Source of the DNA: Sphingomicrobium arenosum
GTDB lineage: Bacteria; Pseudomonadota; Alphaproteobacteria; Sphingomonadales; Sphingomonadaceae
Assembly: GCF_026157085.1 (NCBI RefSeq)
Contig: NZ_JANPVN010000001.1
Location: 2,453,001-2,517,000, forward strand
Direction: 5' to 3'
DNA length: 64,000 nucleotides
Of this stretch, positions 1 to 9,692 are shown piece after piece. Positions within the stretch are counted from its first letter, which is position 1; every line of letters starts with the position of its first letter. Position numbers and translations under genes: made by a program. The notes under the pieces are model-generated. The model was given only the letters and a program-made list of their open reading frames with translations, was not told where the DNA came from and did not search any database.

Positions 1-144
1 GCGGCAGTCGTGATGGCGTGGATCGCGCTCGACGTCGGCATCATCTACGAGATGGTGCCGGGGTTCATCGCGGCATGGGCGGCGATCTGGCTTGTCAGCA
101 AGGCGACTTGGGCAGACAATGAGCGCGAGGCCGTCGCCGCCTAG
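1..144 (+). CDS. C-terminal end of a solute:sodium symporter (PutP-like), partial
   Basis: Only the last 47 codons of this gene lie in the window; it enters from the left edge and stops with TAG at 142-144. The visible part is one hydrophobic segment containing YEMVPGFIAAWAAIWLVS, then a short charged tail ending NEREAVAA. The 'YEMVPGF' turn followed by a final membrane helix resembles the end of PutP-type sodium/proline symporters, inner-membrane carriers that import proline with Na+. The assignment rests on this short tail only, so the substrate is unknown and the family call is tentative. Confidence 0.5.
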   Translation, partial: AAVVMAWIALDVGIIYEMVPGFIAAWAAIWLVSKATWADNEREAVAA

Positions 145-174
145 CGATCGGCGAGGGCGAACAGAGGGAGAAGC

Positions 175-669
175 ATGATGGGCTATGCAAGGATGACGAT
201 TGCGGGCGCGGCGATGATGGCGGGCGCGGCGGCACTGCCGGCACCGGCGGCGGCGCAGGAAGCCTTTATCGGCGAGGTACGGACCGTCGGGTTCAACTGG
301 TGCCCGCGCGGCTGGGCGCGGATGGACGGGCAATTGTTGCCGATCAACCAGAACCAGGCGCTCTTCTCGCTGCTCGGCACGACCTATGGCGGCGACGGGC
401 GCACGACCTTCGCGCTGCCCGACATGCGCGGGCGGGTCGCGCTGCACCAGGGCAATGGCCCGGGGCTGCAGAACCGTCCGATCGGACAGACCGGCGGGCT
501 CGAGGAGACGATCCGTCCCGGCGTGCCGGTGCGCGAGGGGCGCGAGCGACCCAATCGCCCTGCCCAGAGCGAGGAAGCGGCGAGCCCCGAGGCGATGAAC
601 AACATGCCGCCCTATGTGGTGCTCAACTGGTGCATCGCGCTGCAGGGCATCTATCCGTCGCGTAGCTAG
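175..669 (+). CDS. Secreted tail-collar-domain protein (MdpB-like)
   Basis: This 164-residue protein starts with a signal peptide (cleavage near PAAAQEA, residues 24-28) and continues with a phage tail collar fold. The family signature runs FNWCPRGWARMDGQLLPI, then the 'NQALFSLLGTTYGGDG' turn and the 'FALPDMRGRVALHQG' strand at about residues 40-105. Bacterial copies of this domain are often called microcystin-dependent proteins, but their role is not established. The C-terminal half is Pro/Glu rich and ends with NNMPPYVVLNWCIALQGIYP, another family hallmark. An ATGATG start lies behind GGGAGAAGC. No other phage gene is nearby, so it is a stand-alone exported protein and not prophage debris. 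Confidence 0.85.
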   Translation: MMGYARMTIAGAAMMAGAAALPAPAAAQEAFIGEVRTVGFNWCPRGWARMDGQLLPINQNQALFSLLGTTYGGDGRTTFALPDMRGRVALHQGNGPGLQNRPIGQTGGLEETIRPGVPVREGRERPNRPAQSEEAASPEAMNNMPPYVVLNWCIALQGIYPSRS

Positions 670-711
670 GCGACGGCGCGCCCCACCACCACCCCACCAG
701 GAGAGACTTTC

Positions 712-1818
712 GTGAAAACCCGTGCCGCCGTGGCCTTTGCCGAAAAACAGCCGCTCGAAGTGGTCGAGCTCGATCTCGAGGGACCCAAGCAAGGCGAGGT
801 CCTCGTCGAGATCATGGCGACGGGCATTTGCCACACCGACGCCTATACGTTGGACGGGTTTGACAGCGAGGGGCTGTTCCCCTGCGTGCTCGGGCATGAA
901 GGCGCCGGGGTGGTGCGCGAGGTCGGGCCGGGGGTCACGCTGGTGAAGCCCGGCGACCATGTCATCCCGCTCTACATCCCCGAATGCGGCAAGTGCAAGA
1001 TGTGCACGAGCGGCAAGACCAACTTGTGCGAGGCGCTGCGTGCGACGCAGGGGCGCGGGGTCATGCCCGACGGGACCAGCAGGTTTTCGTACAAGGGCGA
1101 GACGATCTACCATTATATGGGCTGCTCGACCTTTTCGAATTTTACCGTGCTGCCCGAGATCGCGGTGGCGAAGATCGACGCATCAGCGCCCTTCGACAAG
1201 GCCTGCTATGTCGGCTGCGGGGTGACGACGGGGATCGGCGCGGTGCTCAACACCGCCAAGGTCGAGGAAGGATCGAGCGTCGTCGTCTTCGGGCTGGGCG
1301 GTATCGGATTGAACGTCATCCAGGGCGCGAAGATGGCGGGCGCGCGGCAGATTGTCGGCATCGACCTCAATGACGAGAAGGAAGAATGGGGCCGCCGCTT
1401 CGGCATGACCGACTTCCTCAACCCGACCAAGACGCAAGACCTCGGCAAGGCGATCTACAAGCTGACCGGCGGGGGCGCCGATTACAGCTTCGATGCGACG
1501 GGCAATGTCGATGTCATGCGGCAGGCATTGGAATGCTGCCACAAGGGCTGGGGGACGAGCGTCATCATCGGCGTGGCGCCTGCCGGCGCGGAGATTTCAA
1601 CGCGGCCCTTCCAGCTGGTGACGGGGCGGACGTGGAAGGGGACTGCGTTCGGCGGTGCCAAGGGGCGCAGCGACGTGCCCAAGATCGTCGACTGGTATCT
1701 GAACGGCAAGATCGAGATCGACCCGATGATCACGCATGTCCTGACCCTGGACGAGATCAACAAGGGGTTCGACCTCATGCATGAGGGCAAGTCGATCCGC
1801 AGCGTGGTGGTCTATTGA
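712..1818 (+). CDS. frmA: S-(hydroxymethyl)glutathione dehydrogenase / class III alcohol dehydrogenase
   Basis: This cytosolic zinc enzyme oxidises S-hydroxymethylglutathione, the spontaneous adduct of formaldehyde and glutathione, to S-formylglutathione with NAD+. At 368 residues it has the usual family length. Catalytic zinc ligands are visible as Cys40 (GICHTD), His62 (LGHEGAG) and Cys169 (GCGVTTG). The structural zinc loop has Cys92, Cys95, Cys98 and Cys106 (CGKCKMC...NLC). The Rossmann motif GLGGIG lies at 194-199. The start is GTG at 712 behind AGGAGAG. It begins a run of overlapping genes that also holds S-formylglutathione hydrolase, the next enzyme of the pathway. No FrmR-type repressor gene is visible nearby. 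Confidence 0.97.
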   Translation: MKTRAAVAFAEKQPLEVVELDLEGPKQGEVLVEIMATGICHTDAYTLDGFDSEGLFPCVLGHEGAGVVREVGPGVTLVKPGDHVIPLYIPECGKCKMCTSGKTNLCEALRATQGRGVMPDGTSRFSYKGETIYHYMGCSTFSNFTVLPEIAVAKIDASAPFDKACYVGCGVTTGIGAVLNTAKVEEGSSVVVFGLGGIGLNVIQGAKMAGARQIVGIDLNDEKEEWGRRFGMTDFLNPTKTQDLGKAIYKLTGGGADYSFDATGNVDVMRQALECCHKGWGTSVIIGVAPAGAEISTRPFQLVTGRTWKGTAFGGAKGRSDVPKIVDWYLNGKIEIDPMITHVLTLDEINKGFDLMHEGKSIRSVVVY

Positions 1819-2171
1819 TGCCGAAGGCGGTCGATCTGGCGCAGAAATATGCGACCTTCACCGAGACATGGGCGCCGCGCATCGTCGGGCGCTATGAAGG
1901 GCATGAAGTGCGCATCGCGCGCCTCGACGGCGAATTCGACTGGCACCGCCACGACCATGAAGAACTGTTCTTCGTGATCGAGGGCGAATTGGAAGTCGCC
2001 TTTCGTGATCACGTCGAGGTGATGCAGCCGGGCCAGTTGCTGGTCATTCCGGCCCGGACCGATCATCGTCCGGCCGCGCGCCATGGCGAGGTCAAGCTCA
2101 TGATGATGGACCCGGCGGGATCCCCCAACACCGGCGATGAAGCCACCGCCACCAAGGCGGTCGAAGCCTAG
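1818..2171 (+). CDS. Cupin-domain protein in the formaldehyde operon
   Basis: This 117-residue protein is a single small beta-barrel cupin. Motif 1 is visible as DWHRHDHEELFFVIEGELEV (about residues 37-56), with the metal-type pattern H-x-H...E, and motif 2 as PGQLLVIPARTDHRP (about residues 70-84), with its own His. Cupins of this size bind a metal ion and act on small molecules or as sensors; the substrate is unknown. ATG at 1818 is preferred to the TTG one codon earlier. The start overlaps the frmA stop by one base (TGATG), so translation is probably coupled and the product may serve formaldehyde or glutathione chemistry. Confidence 0.8.
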   Translation: MPKAVDLAQKYATFTETWAPRIVGRYEGHEVRIARLDGEFDWHRHDHEELFFVIEGELEVAFRDHVEVMQPGQLLVIPARTDHRPAARHGEVKLMMMDPAGSPNTGDEATATKAVEA

Positions 2172-2185
2172 GAGAAAGAGCGAGC

Positions 2186-2575
2186 ATGTTCAGTCACGTG
2201 ATGGTCGGGGCCGACGACCTCGAGAAATCGAAATTCTTTTATGACGCGCTGTTCGGCGCGATCGGGGGCAGGCCCGGCATGACCGACGACAAGGGGCGGT
2301 CGAGCTGGATCCACAACGGGTCGGTGTTCATGCTCGGCAAGCCGATCGACGGCGAACCCGCGAGCTGCGGCAACGGCATGACGATCGGTTTCGCCTGCGA
2401 GAGCGAGGCGATGGTCGATGCGTGGCACGAGGCGGGCGTGGGCGCGGGCGGCACCGCGATCGAGGACCCGCCGGGGCTTCGCGACAATCCGTTTGGCGAA
2501 CTCTATCTCGCCTATCTGCGCGATCCCGCCGGCAACAAGCTGTGCGGTCTCTATCGCAAGCCGCGCCAGAAATGA
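2186..2575 (+). CDS. VOC-family (glyoxalase/bleomycin-resistance fold) protein
   Basis: The 129-residue protein has the two beta-alpha-beta-beta-beta modules of the vicinal oxygen chelate superfamily. It opens with FSHVMVGADDLEKSKFFYDA, where the His after FS is a usual metal ligand, and ends with LYLAYLRDPAGNKLCGLYRK, the paired-strand end of the fold. VOC proteins of this length are lyases, dioxygenases or binding proteins; glyoxalase-like proteins are common beside glutathione-dependent formaldehyde genes, suggesting a glutathione adduct as ligand. An AGGAGAAAGAG site precedes the ATG. The stop overlaps the next start (ATGA), keeping it in the frmA-frmB transcript. Confidence 0.85.
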   Translation: MFSHVMVGADDLEKSKFFYDALFGAIGGRPGMTDDKGRSSWIHNGSVFMLGKPIDGEPASCGNGMTIGFACESEAMVDAWHEAGVGAGGTAIEDPPGLRDNPFGELYLAYLRDPAGNKLCGLYRKPRQK

Positions 2576-3984
2576 GGGCGGTTCGCCTCTTCGCGCTGAG
2601 CGCGCTGCTCGGCGGTGCGTCCGCTGCGCAAGCCGCGCCGCAGCTGCTCGACGGTGCCACCATCATCGATGGCCGCGGCGGCGTGATCGAGGATGGCGTG
2701 ATCGTCGTCGAGGAGGGGCGCATCGCCTGTGTCGGGGCGCGCGGCGCGTGCGACGGTGCGGGGGCCGAGGTCGTGGACGTCGCAGGACGGTTCGTGACGC
2801 CGGGGCTGATCGACGGGCACGTGCATTTCGATCAGACGGGCTGGATCGACGGGCGGCCGGACGGCATGGCCTTTCCCGAAACCTACCCCGAAGAAGAGAC
2901 GCAGGCGGCGCTGCGCGCCAACCCGGCGCGCTGGCACCAGGCCTATCTGTGTTCGGGCATTACCGCGGCCTATGATGTCGGCGGGCGACCGTGGACGGTG
3001 AGCGAGACCGAGGGGCGCGAGCCCTTGCGTGCCGACCGGGTGCATCTGCGCTCGGCGGGGCCGCTCATCACCCATGCGGACGTGGGCGAGCAATCGGCCG
3101 AGCAGCCCATCTTCCTTGCCATGGACGATGAGGCCACGGTGCGTGCCGGGGTGGCGCGGCTCAAGTCGATCGGGGCCGACGCGGTCAAGGTTTGGTTTCT
3201 TGGGCCCCAGCCCGATCGGGCGGAAGAGCTGCGCGAGCTGCTGATGGTCGCGGGCGAGGCGGCGCGGGAGGCGGGCCTGCCGCTCATCGTTCATGCGACC
3301 GATCTCGAGGATGCCAAGGCGGCGCTTCGCGCGGGCGCGACCATGCTGGTGCATAGCGTCGACGATACGCCGGTCGATGCGGAATTCCTCGATCTCCTGA
3401 CGCGGCAGGGCAGCTTTTATGCCCCGACGATGGTCGTGGCGCGCAATTGGGGGCGGACCATCGAGACCATCGCCTTTGGCGAGGCGGCCGAGGTCGATGA
3501 TCCCAATCGCTGCGTCGACGAGGCGCTGCTGGCGCGGATCGCGGAGGTCGAGACGCTGCGCGCCGAACGCGGCGAGGACCGCCTGCCCAAGGCCAAGCGG
3601 CTGGCCGAGCGCGCTTATGCGCATGGCTATGCGCGGGCGATGATGGAGGCCAATCTGCGCGCGGTGCAGGCGGCGGGCGGGCGGATCGTCCTGTCGACCG
3701 ATGCGGGCAATCCGCTCACCGTCCATGGCCCCTCGATCCTGTGGGAGATGGAGGCGATGGAAGCCGCCGGGCTCGCGCCGATTGCAATCATCGAGGCCGG
3801 CACGCGCGTGGCGGCGGAGGCGATGCGGATGGAAGCGGAGATCGGCACGCTGGAGCCGGGCAAGGTCGCCGACCTTCTCGTCCTTTCCGAGGATCCCCGC
3901 GAGGGGGTAAGAGCGTTTCGTTCGCTCACCCATGTCATGCGCGCAGGCGTGCTGAAGACGCAGGAGGAATATCAGGTCCGATGA
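2572..3984 (+). CDS. Exported amidohydrolase-family protein
   Basis: Starting at the ATG that overlaps the previous stop, this protein has 470 residues and a signal peptide ending ASAAQA (about residue 21). It is a metal-dependent TIM-barrel hydrolase of the imidazolonepropionase-like type. The first ligand pair is seen in TPGLIDGHVHFDQ, a Lys in the ADAVKVWFLG strand, a His in LPLIVHATD, another in MLVHSVDD and the Asp in IVLSTDAGNP. The C-terminal PGKVADLLVLSEDPRE strand is typical. The open frame extends about 50 codons upstream inside the VOC gene, but the later start carries the signal peptide. It interrupts frmA and frmB although it should act in the periplasm, so a different task is likely. 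Confidence 0.88.
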   Translation: MRAVRLFALSALLGGASAAQAAPQLLDGATIIDGRGGVIEDGVIVVEEGRIACVGARGACDGAGAEVVDVAGRFVTPGLIDGHVHFDQTGWIDGRPDGMAFPETYPEEETQAALRANPARWHQAYLCSGITAAYDVGGRPWTVSETEGREPLRADRVHLRSAGPLITHADVGEQSAEQPIFLAMDDEATVRAGVARLKSIGADAVKVWFLGPQPDRAEELRELLMVAGEAAREAGLPLIVHATDLEDAKAALRAGATMLVHSVDDTPVDAEFLDLLTRQGSFYAPTMVVARNWGRTIETIAFGEAAEVDDPNRCVDEALLARIAEVETLRAERGEDRLPKAKRLAERAYAHGYARAMMEANLRAVQAAGGRIVLSTDAGNPLTVHGPSILWEMEAMEAAGLAPIAIIEAGTRVAAEAMRMEAEIGTLEPGKVADLLVLSEDPREGVRAFRSLTHVMRAGVLKTQEEYQVR

Positions 3985-4832
3985 GCCTCGAGACGATCGA
4001 CAGCTGGGTCAGCCATGGCGGCCGCCAAGGGGTCTATGCCCATCCCAGCAGCGCGACCGGGACGAACATGACCTTTTCGGTCTTCGTTCCGCCGCACCGC
4101 GAGGGTACGCGCCTGCCGGTGCTCTTCTATCTCTCGGGGCTGACCTGCACCCATACCAATGTCACCGAGAAGGGCGAATTTCGCGAGGCCTGCGCCAAGG
4201 CGGGGATCGTCTTTGTCGCGCCCGATACGAGCCCGCGCGGCGAAGGGGTACCCGACGACAATAAGGGGCATTGGGATTTCGGGCTGGGCGCGGGCTTCTA
4301 TGTCGATGCGACGCAAAAGCCCTATGACCGCCATTACCGGATGTGGACCTATGTCACCGAGGAACTGCCCGCGTTCGTCGCCGAACATTTCCCGGTCGAC
4401 CTCGCCGCGGCCTCGATCATGGGGCATTCGATGGGCGGGCATGGCGCGCTGGTCGCCGCCTTGCGCGAACCGGGCAAGTGGCGCTCGGTCTCCGCGCTCG
4501 CACCGATCGTCCATCCGATGAAGGTGCCGTGGGGCAAGAAGGCGTTCGAACTCTATCTCGGCGAGGACGAGCAGGACTGGCGCGCCTATGACGCGGTGGC
4601 GCTGATCGAGGACGGGGCGCGGCGCGGCGAAATGCTCGTCGATGTCGGCACCGAGGACCCGTTCCTGCACGACCAGCTCTGTCCCGAAGCGCTCGAGGCG
4701 GCCTGCGGAGGCGCTGGAATAGCGCTTAACCTCAGGCGGCAGTCGGGCTACGACCACAGCTATTATTTCATCTCCAGTTTCATGGCCGACCATGTCGGCT
4801 GGCACGCACAGCGTTTGAAAGGCTCCGCATGA
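3981..4832 (+). CDS. frmB: S-formylglutathione hydrolase
   Basis: The enzyme hydrolyses S-formylglutathione to formate and glutathione, the step after FrmA. It is a 283-residue esterase-D type alpha/beta hydrolase. The nucleophile is Ser150 in GHSMGG, with Asp226 (DVGTEDPFL) and His259 (SGYDHSYYF) completing the triad. The family motif LSGLTCTH lies at 51-58 and SPRGEGVP just after residue 83. ATG at 3981 overlaps the upstream TGA. Having frmA and frmB in one transcript, separated by three other genes, gives a complete glutathione-dependent formaldehyde route. Confidence 0.97.
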   Translation: MSLETIDSWVSHGGRQGVYAHPSSATGTNMTFSVFVPPHREGTRLPVLFYLSGLTCTHTNVTEKGEFREACAKAGIVFVAPDTSPRGEGVPDDNKGHWDFGLGAGFYVDATQKPYDRHYRMWTYVTEELPAFVAEHFPVDLAAASIMGHSMGGHGALVAALREPGKWRSVSALAPIVHPMKVPWGKKAFELYLGEDEQDWRAYDAVALIEDGARRGEMLVDVGTEDPFLHDQLCPEALEAACGGAGIALNLRRQSGYDHSYYFISSFMADHVGWHAQRLKGSA

Positions 4833-5656
4833 AAACCATCCTCCTCCACGTCCAGGCCGACCCCGCGGTGGCCAAGCGGGTCGAGACGGCGCTTGCCATC
4901 GCGCGGGCGGTGAGCGCGCATCTCGAAGTGCTGCACGTCACCTCGGCCGATGCGGCGGCGGTGTTCGAGAGCTTCGGCGGGATCGATCCCGACCGCTCGG
5001 CCGAACGCGCCTTCGATGCGGGCGAGGATGCGCTGGAGGCGGCAGTGAAGGCCGAACTGGCGAACGAGGACGTGAGCTGGAATTACGTCCGCGTCACCGG
5101 CTCGACGGCGGGGCAGATCGTCACCAAGGCGGCGCTCGCCGATCTCATCGTGGCGGGCCGCATACCGCGCAACGGCGACAGCGCGAGCAGCGCGATCACG
5201 GTTCTGGGCGATGTGCTGATGAACAGCGTGTCGCCCGTGTTCCTGCGCGGCGACGAGCATGACTGTTTCGATCCCAAGGGGGTGTGCGTGATCGGCTGGG
5301 ACGGCAGCTTCGAGGTCGCCAATGCGGTGCGCGGCGGGGTGGAATTGATCGCGCAGGCGACCGAGGTGCATGTCGTGCGCGTGACCGAGCGCGGCGAGGA
5401 AGTGCCCGCGGGGCTCTATCCCGTCACCGACGTGCTCGAATATCTCAGCCGCAACGGGGTGAAGGCGGAATATTCGCGCATCGCCGAAGTCGATCGCAAG
5501 GTGTCGACCGCGCTCTTGCAATTCGCTGAAGAGAAGGGCGCCGGGCTGCTGGTGGTCGGCGGGTACGGCAGCTCGCGGCTCGGCGAGAAATTGTTCGGCG
5601 GGGTGACGCACAGCCTGCTCAAGAACTGCCCCATCGGATTGATGGTCGCGCATTAG
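4829..5656 (+). CDS. Tandem-domain universal stress protein
   Basis: The 275-residue protein carries two Usp modules, roughly residues 1-145 and 150-275. The second ends with VVGGYGSSRLGEKLFGGVTH, matching the ATP-binding G-x2-G-x9-G-S/T pattern of ATP-binding Usp proteins. The first half has a looser version near LIVAGRIPRNGDSASS. Usp proteins are cytosolic stress-endurance factors with no agreed reaction. The gene overlaps frmB by four bases (ATGA), which points to co-production with formaldehyde detoxification. Confidence 0.88.
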   Translation: MKTILLHVQADPAVAKRVETALAIARAVSAHLEVLHVTSADAAAVFESFGGIDPDRSAERAFDAGEDALEAAVKAELANEDVSWNYVRVTGSTAGQIVTKAALADLIVAGRIPRNGDSASSAITVLGDVLMNSVSPVFLRGDEHDCFDPKGVCVIGWDGSFEVANAVRGGVELIAQATEVHVVRVTERGEEVPAGLYPVTDVLEYLSRNGVKAEYSRIAEVDRKVSTALLQFAEEKGAGLLVVGGYGSSRLGEKLFGGVTHSLLKNCPIGLMVAH

Positions 5657-5657
5657 G

Positions 5658-6017
5658 ATGCTGACACTGCTGGGAATCATCGCGGCGCACCCGGTCGCCG
5701 CACCCGACGCCTTGCCCGATCCGCTCGAGGCGGGGTGGCAGGGCGACAAGGTGTGCGAGGCGCTGCACGAGGATGCGCACCAGCGGGTGCTGCGCTGCAC
5801 CTTTGCGCCGGGCGTCGGGCATGAGCGACATTATCATGCGCGGCACTTCGGCTATGCCCTGTCGGGCGGCACGATGCGGATCACCGATGATAAGGGAACG
5901 CGCGAGGTCGAGCTGGCGACGGGGAGCAGCTATGCGAGCGAGGGCACGCGCTGGCACGAGGTGGTCAATGTCGGTGAGACGGTGGTGACTTATCTGATCG
6001 TGGAGCCGAAGGGTTAG
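5658..6017 (+). CDS. Small cupin-like protein
   Basis: This 119-residue protein begins with a short hydrophobic stretch (MLTLLGIIAAHPVAA) that may be a signal peptide. It then shows a cupin core: GHERHYHARHFGYALSGGTM with several His residues, followed by SSYASEGTRWHEVVNVGET. This resembles the 'quercetinase-like' small cupins without certainty. It begins one base after the Usp stop and is followed two bases later by the GNAT gene, so it is part of the same run. It is the second cupin of the operon and is only distantly like the first. The function is unknown. Confidence 0.72.
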   Translation: MLTLLGIIAAHPVAAPDALPDPLEAGWQGDKVCEALHEDAHQRVLRCTFAPGVGHERHYHARHFGYALSGGTMRITDDKGTREVELATGSSYASEGTRWHEVVNVGETVVTYLIVEPKG

Positions 6018-6019
6018 GA

Positions 6020-6538
6020 ATGAGCGAGGGTAATGAGGTGCGGTTTCGCGCGCCCGAGGCCGAGGATATCGAGCAACTTTCGGCGCTCGGCGCCGAGACG
6101 TTTCGTGAGAGCCATGGCGACCAATATACGGCGGAGGATCTCGACGCCTTCGTGTCGCAGGTGTTCGACGCGGACGCGGTGCGCGGCGAGTGGGAGGACG
6201 AGCGCTATCGCTTCCAGGTCGCGACCCGAGACGAGGATTTCATCGGCTATTGTAAGCTGGGGCCGCCGTCGGGTGATTTCGACTGCGATGTCGAATTGAA
6301 ACAGATTTTCGTGCGCCGCGCGGCTTATGGGAGCGGCGCGGGTGCGGGGCTGATGGACTGGGCGCTGGGAGAAGCGCGGGCGCAAGGGATCGAGCGACTG
6401 GGCCTCAGTGTCTGGGAAGGCAATGGCCGCGCCATGCGCTTTTACGAGAAGCATGGGTTCGAGCGGTCGGGCACGATCGATTTTACCGTGGGCGAGAAGG
6501 TCGAGACCGATCTGGTGATGATCCGCAGGTTCGACTGA
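6020..6538 (+). CDS. GNAT-family N-acetyltransferase
   Basis: The 172-residue protein has the GNAT fold. Motif A is visible as LKQIFVRRAAYGSGAGAGLM, with the R-x-x-G-x-G/A type acetyl-CoA pyrophosphate loop, followed by ALGEARAQGIERLGLSVWEG and the NGRAMRFYEKHGFER strand. It should transfer an acetyl group to an amine; the substrate (protein terminus, polyamine or drug) cannot be told from sequence. It follows the cupin gene after two bases and probably shares its transcript. Confidence 0.9.
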   Translation: MSEGNEVRFRAPEAEDIEQLSALGAETFRESHGDQYTAEDLDAFVSQVFDADAVRGEWEDERYRFQVATRDEDFIGYCKLGPPSGDFDCDVELKQIFVRRAAYGSGAGAGLMDWALGEARAQGIERLGLSVWEGNGRAMRFYEKHGFERSGTIDFTVGEKVETDLVMIRRFD

Positions 6539-6583
6539 GGTTCGATTGTTTCGGTGATCGAGCAAAGTGAAAGGCATTTCGAC

Positions 6584-7744
6584 ATGACGAAGACGATGGC
6601 ACTCCTGGCAAGCGCACTCTTGTTGAGCGGCTGCGCGACCGTGGCCGAGGAGACGGCGACGACGTCGCCCGGGGCCATGCTCGAGCAGATGGTACCGCAG
6701 CTTATTGCCGACGAGAAGGTCGCGGGGATCGGCATCGCGATGATCGAGGACGGCAAGGTTCGAGACAGCTGGTATTTCGGCGAGCAGGAGCCGGGGCGGC
6801 CGGTCGATGCGAAGACCGTCTTCAACACGGCCTCGGTGGCCAAGACGGTGATCTCGGAACTCTATATCGATCTCGACGATCGGCAGTATATCGATCTCGA
6901 TGCACCGATCGCCGAGCGCATTTCGCACGACGATCTGGCAGGCGATCCGCGCTTTGCCGCGCTGACGCCGCGTATCCTGTTGGCGCACACCTCTGGGCTG
7001 CGCAATTGGCCGCACCAATATGAGGACGGCAAGCTGGCCTTCGACTTCGCGCCGGGAGAAAAGTTCGGCTATTCGGGCGCGGGGATCGAGATGGCGGCGC
7101 AATATGCGGCCGCCTCGCTCGGGGCGACCTATCGCGACCTGGCGTGGGAATATGTACTGGGTCCTGCCGACGTGGAGCAGATGTCCCTGGGCGCGATCGA
7201 GCCGTGGATGGAGGGGCATCTGGCCCGGCCGATGGGTTATGACGGGCAATGGAGTTCGATCGCCGAGACCAATTCGAACCTGTCGAGCGGCCAATCGGAC
7301 AGCGCGGCCGACGATCTGCTCGTCACGGTGCCGGCTTACGGGCGCTTCCTCGAATGGGTGATCGCGGACCGCGAGAATCACGCCATGCGGCGCGACATCC
7401 GTTCTTCGGTGCTCGACGAGGGAAATTATCGCTGCCGCGAGGAAGTGACGGCGGTGTGCCCGCAGGCGGCGGGGCATTCGCTGGGCTGGCAGGTCAACAA
7501 TTATGGGAACCATGACGTCGTCTTCCACAGCGGGAGCGACAGCGGTGAGAATGCGCTCGTCTATTTCTCGCCCGATACGCGCGATGGCGCGGTGATCTTC
7601 GTCAACGGGGCGAACGGGTGGGTGCCGATGGTCCGGATCGTCGAGGTGCTGGGGCAGGAGCCCGAGTTCGCCGATTACCTGCGCGGCATCATCGCCGACC
7701 TCATGAATCGCCCGCTCGAACCGCTGGCATCGACCGACCGTTAA
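6584..7744 (+). CDS. Serine beta-lactamase-fold lipoprotein (class C / esterase-like)
   Basis: From ATG 6584 the protein has 386 residues and a lipoprotein signal peptide with lipobox LLSGC (Cys17), so it should be anchored in the envelope. The penicillin-binding fold is shown by Ser84-x-x-Lys87 (TASVAKT), HTSGL, a YSG triad in the place of Y-A/S-N, and a late HSGSDSGEN motif replacing KTG. Such proteins are often peptidases or esterases and not true beta-lactamases. A GTG start at 6554 is possible but would place the signal peptide ten residues inside. The first box is followed by an unusually short helical insert. Confidence 0.85.
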   Translation: MTKTMALLASALLLSGCATVAEETATTSPGAMLEQMVPQLIADEKVAGIGIAMIEDGKVRDSWYFGEQEPGRPVDAKTVFNTASVAKTVISELYIDLDDRQYIDLDAPIAERISHDDLAGDPRFAALTPRILLAHTSGLRNWPHQYEDGKLAFDFAPGEKFGYSGAGIEMAAQYAAASLGATYRDLAWEYVLGPADVEQMSLGAIEPWMEGHLARPMGYDGQWSSIAETNSNLSSGQSDSAADDLLVTVPAYGRFLEWVIADRENHAMRRDIRSSVLDEGNYRCREEVTAVCPQAAGHSLGWQVNNYGNHDVVFHSGSDSGENALVYFSPDTRDGAVIFVNGANGWVPMVRIVEVLGQEPEFADYLRGIIADLMNRPLEPLASTDR

Positions 7745-7756
7745 GAGCTGAAAAGC

Positions 7757-7791
7757 AAAAAGCCGCCCCCGGATGGGAGCGGCTTTTGTTT
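7757..7791. terminator. Bidirectional intrinsic terminator
   Basis: A strong hairpin pairs AAAAAGCCGCCCCC (7757-7770) with GGGAGCGGCTTTT (7775-7787) around a GGAT loop. It gives a T-run on the plus strand after the beta-lactamase-fold gene, and on the minus strand (GGCTTTTTGCTTTT) after tRNA-Glu. It therefore separates the plus-strand operon from the tRNA gene. Confidence 0.85.
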
Positions 7792-7799
7792 TCCAAGGA

Positions 7800-7875
7800 T
7801 GGTGACCCCTACGGGACTCGAACCCGTGTTTTCGCCGTGAAAGGGCGACGTCCTAGACCGCTAGACGAAGGGGCC
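7800..7875 (-). tRNA. tRNA-Glu (anticodon UUC)
   Basis: Read on the minus strand, the acceptor arm GGCCCCT pairs with AGGGGTC and is followed by a discriminator A with CCA encoded. The T arm ACGGGTTCGAGTCCCGT has the normal GTTCGA loop. The anticodon loop reads CTTTCAC, giving anticodon TTC for glutamate. Length is 76 bases including CCA. It lies 65 bases downstream of the recJ stop with its own promoter-like sequence. Confidence 0.96.
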
Positions 7876-7897
7876 ACACGCTTGGTGTGGGGGCGCA

Positions 7898-7925
7898 TCT
7901 ATAAGGGGGGGCGGGACTCGTCAAG
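7898..7925 (-). promoter_or_regulatory. Probable sigma-70 promoter of tRNA-Glu
   Basis: On the minus strand CTTGAC (7925-7920) is followed after 16 bases by TATAGA (7903-7898), a close match to the housekeeping promoter. The predicted start is about 15 bases before the tRNA. The spacer is very C-rich (a run of seven C). Confidence 0.6.
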
Positions 7926-7940
7926 CGCCTTTTCGCAGCT

Positions 7941-9688
<1,748 letters not shown>

Positions 9689-9692
<4 letters not shown>

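Noticed and set aside
175..669. Prophage remnant suggested by the tail-collar domain
   Set aside because: It has a signal peptide and no capsid, terminase, integrase or att-like repeat nearby. Chromosomal single-domain copies are common.
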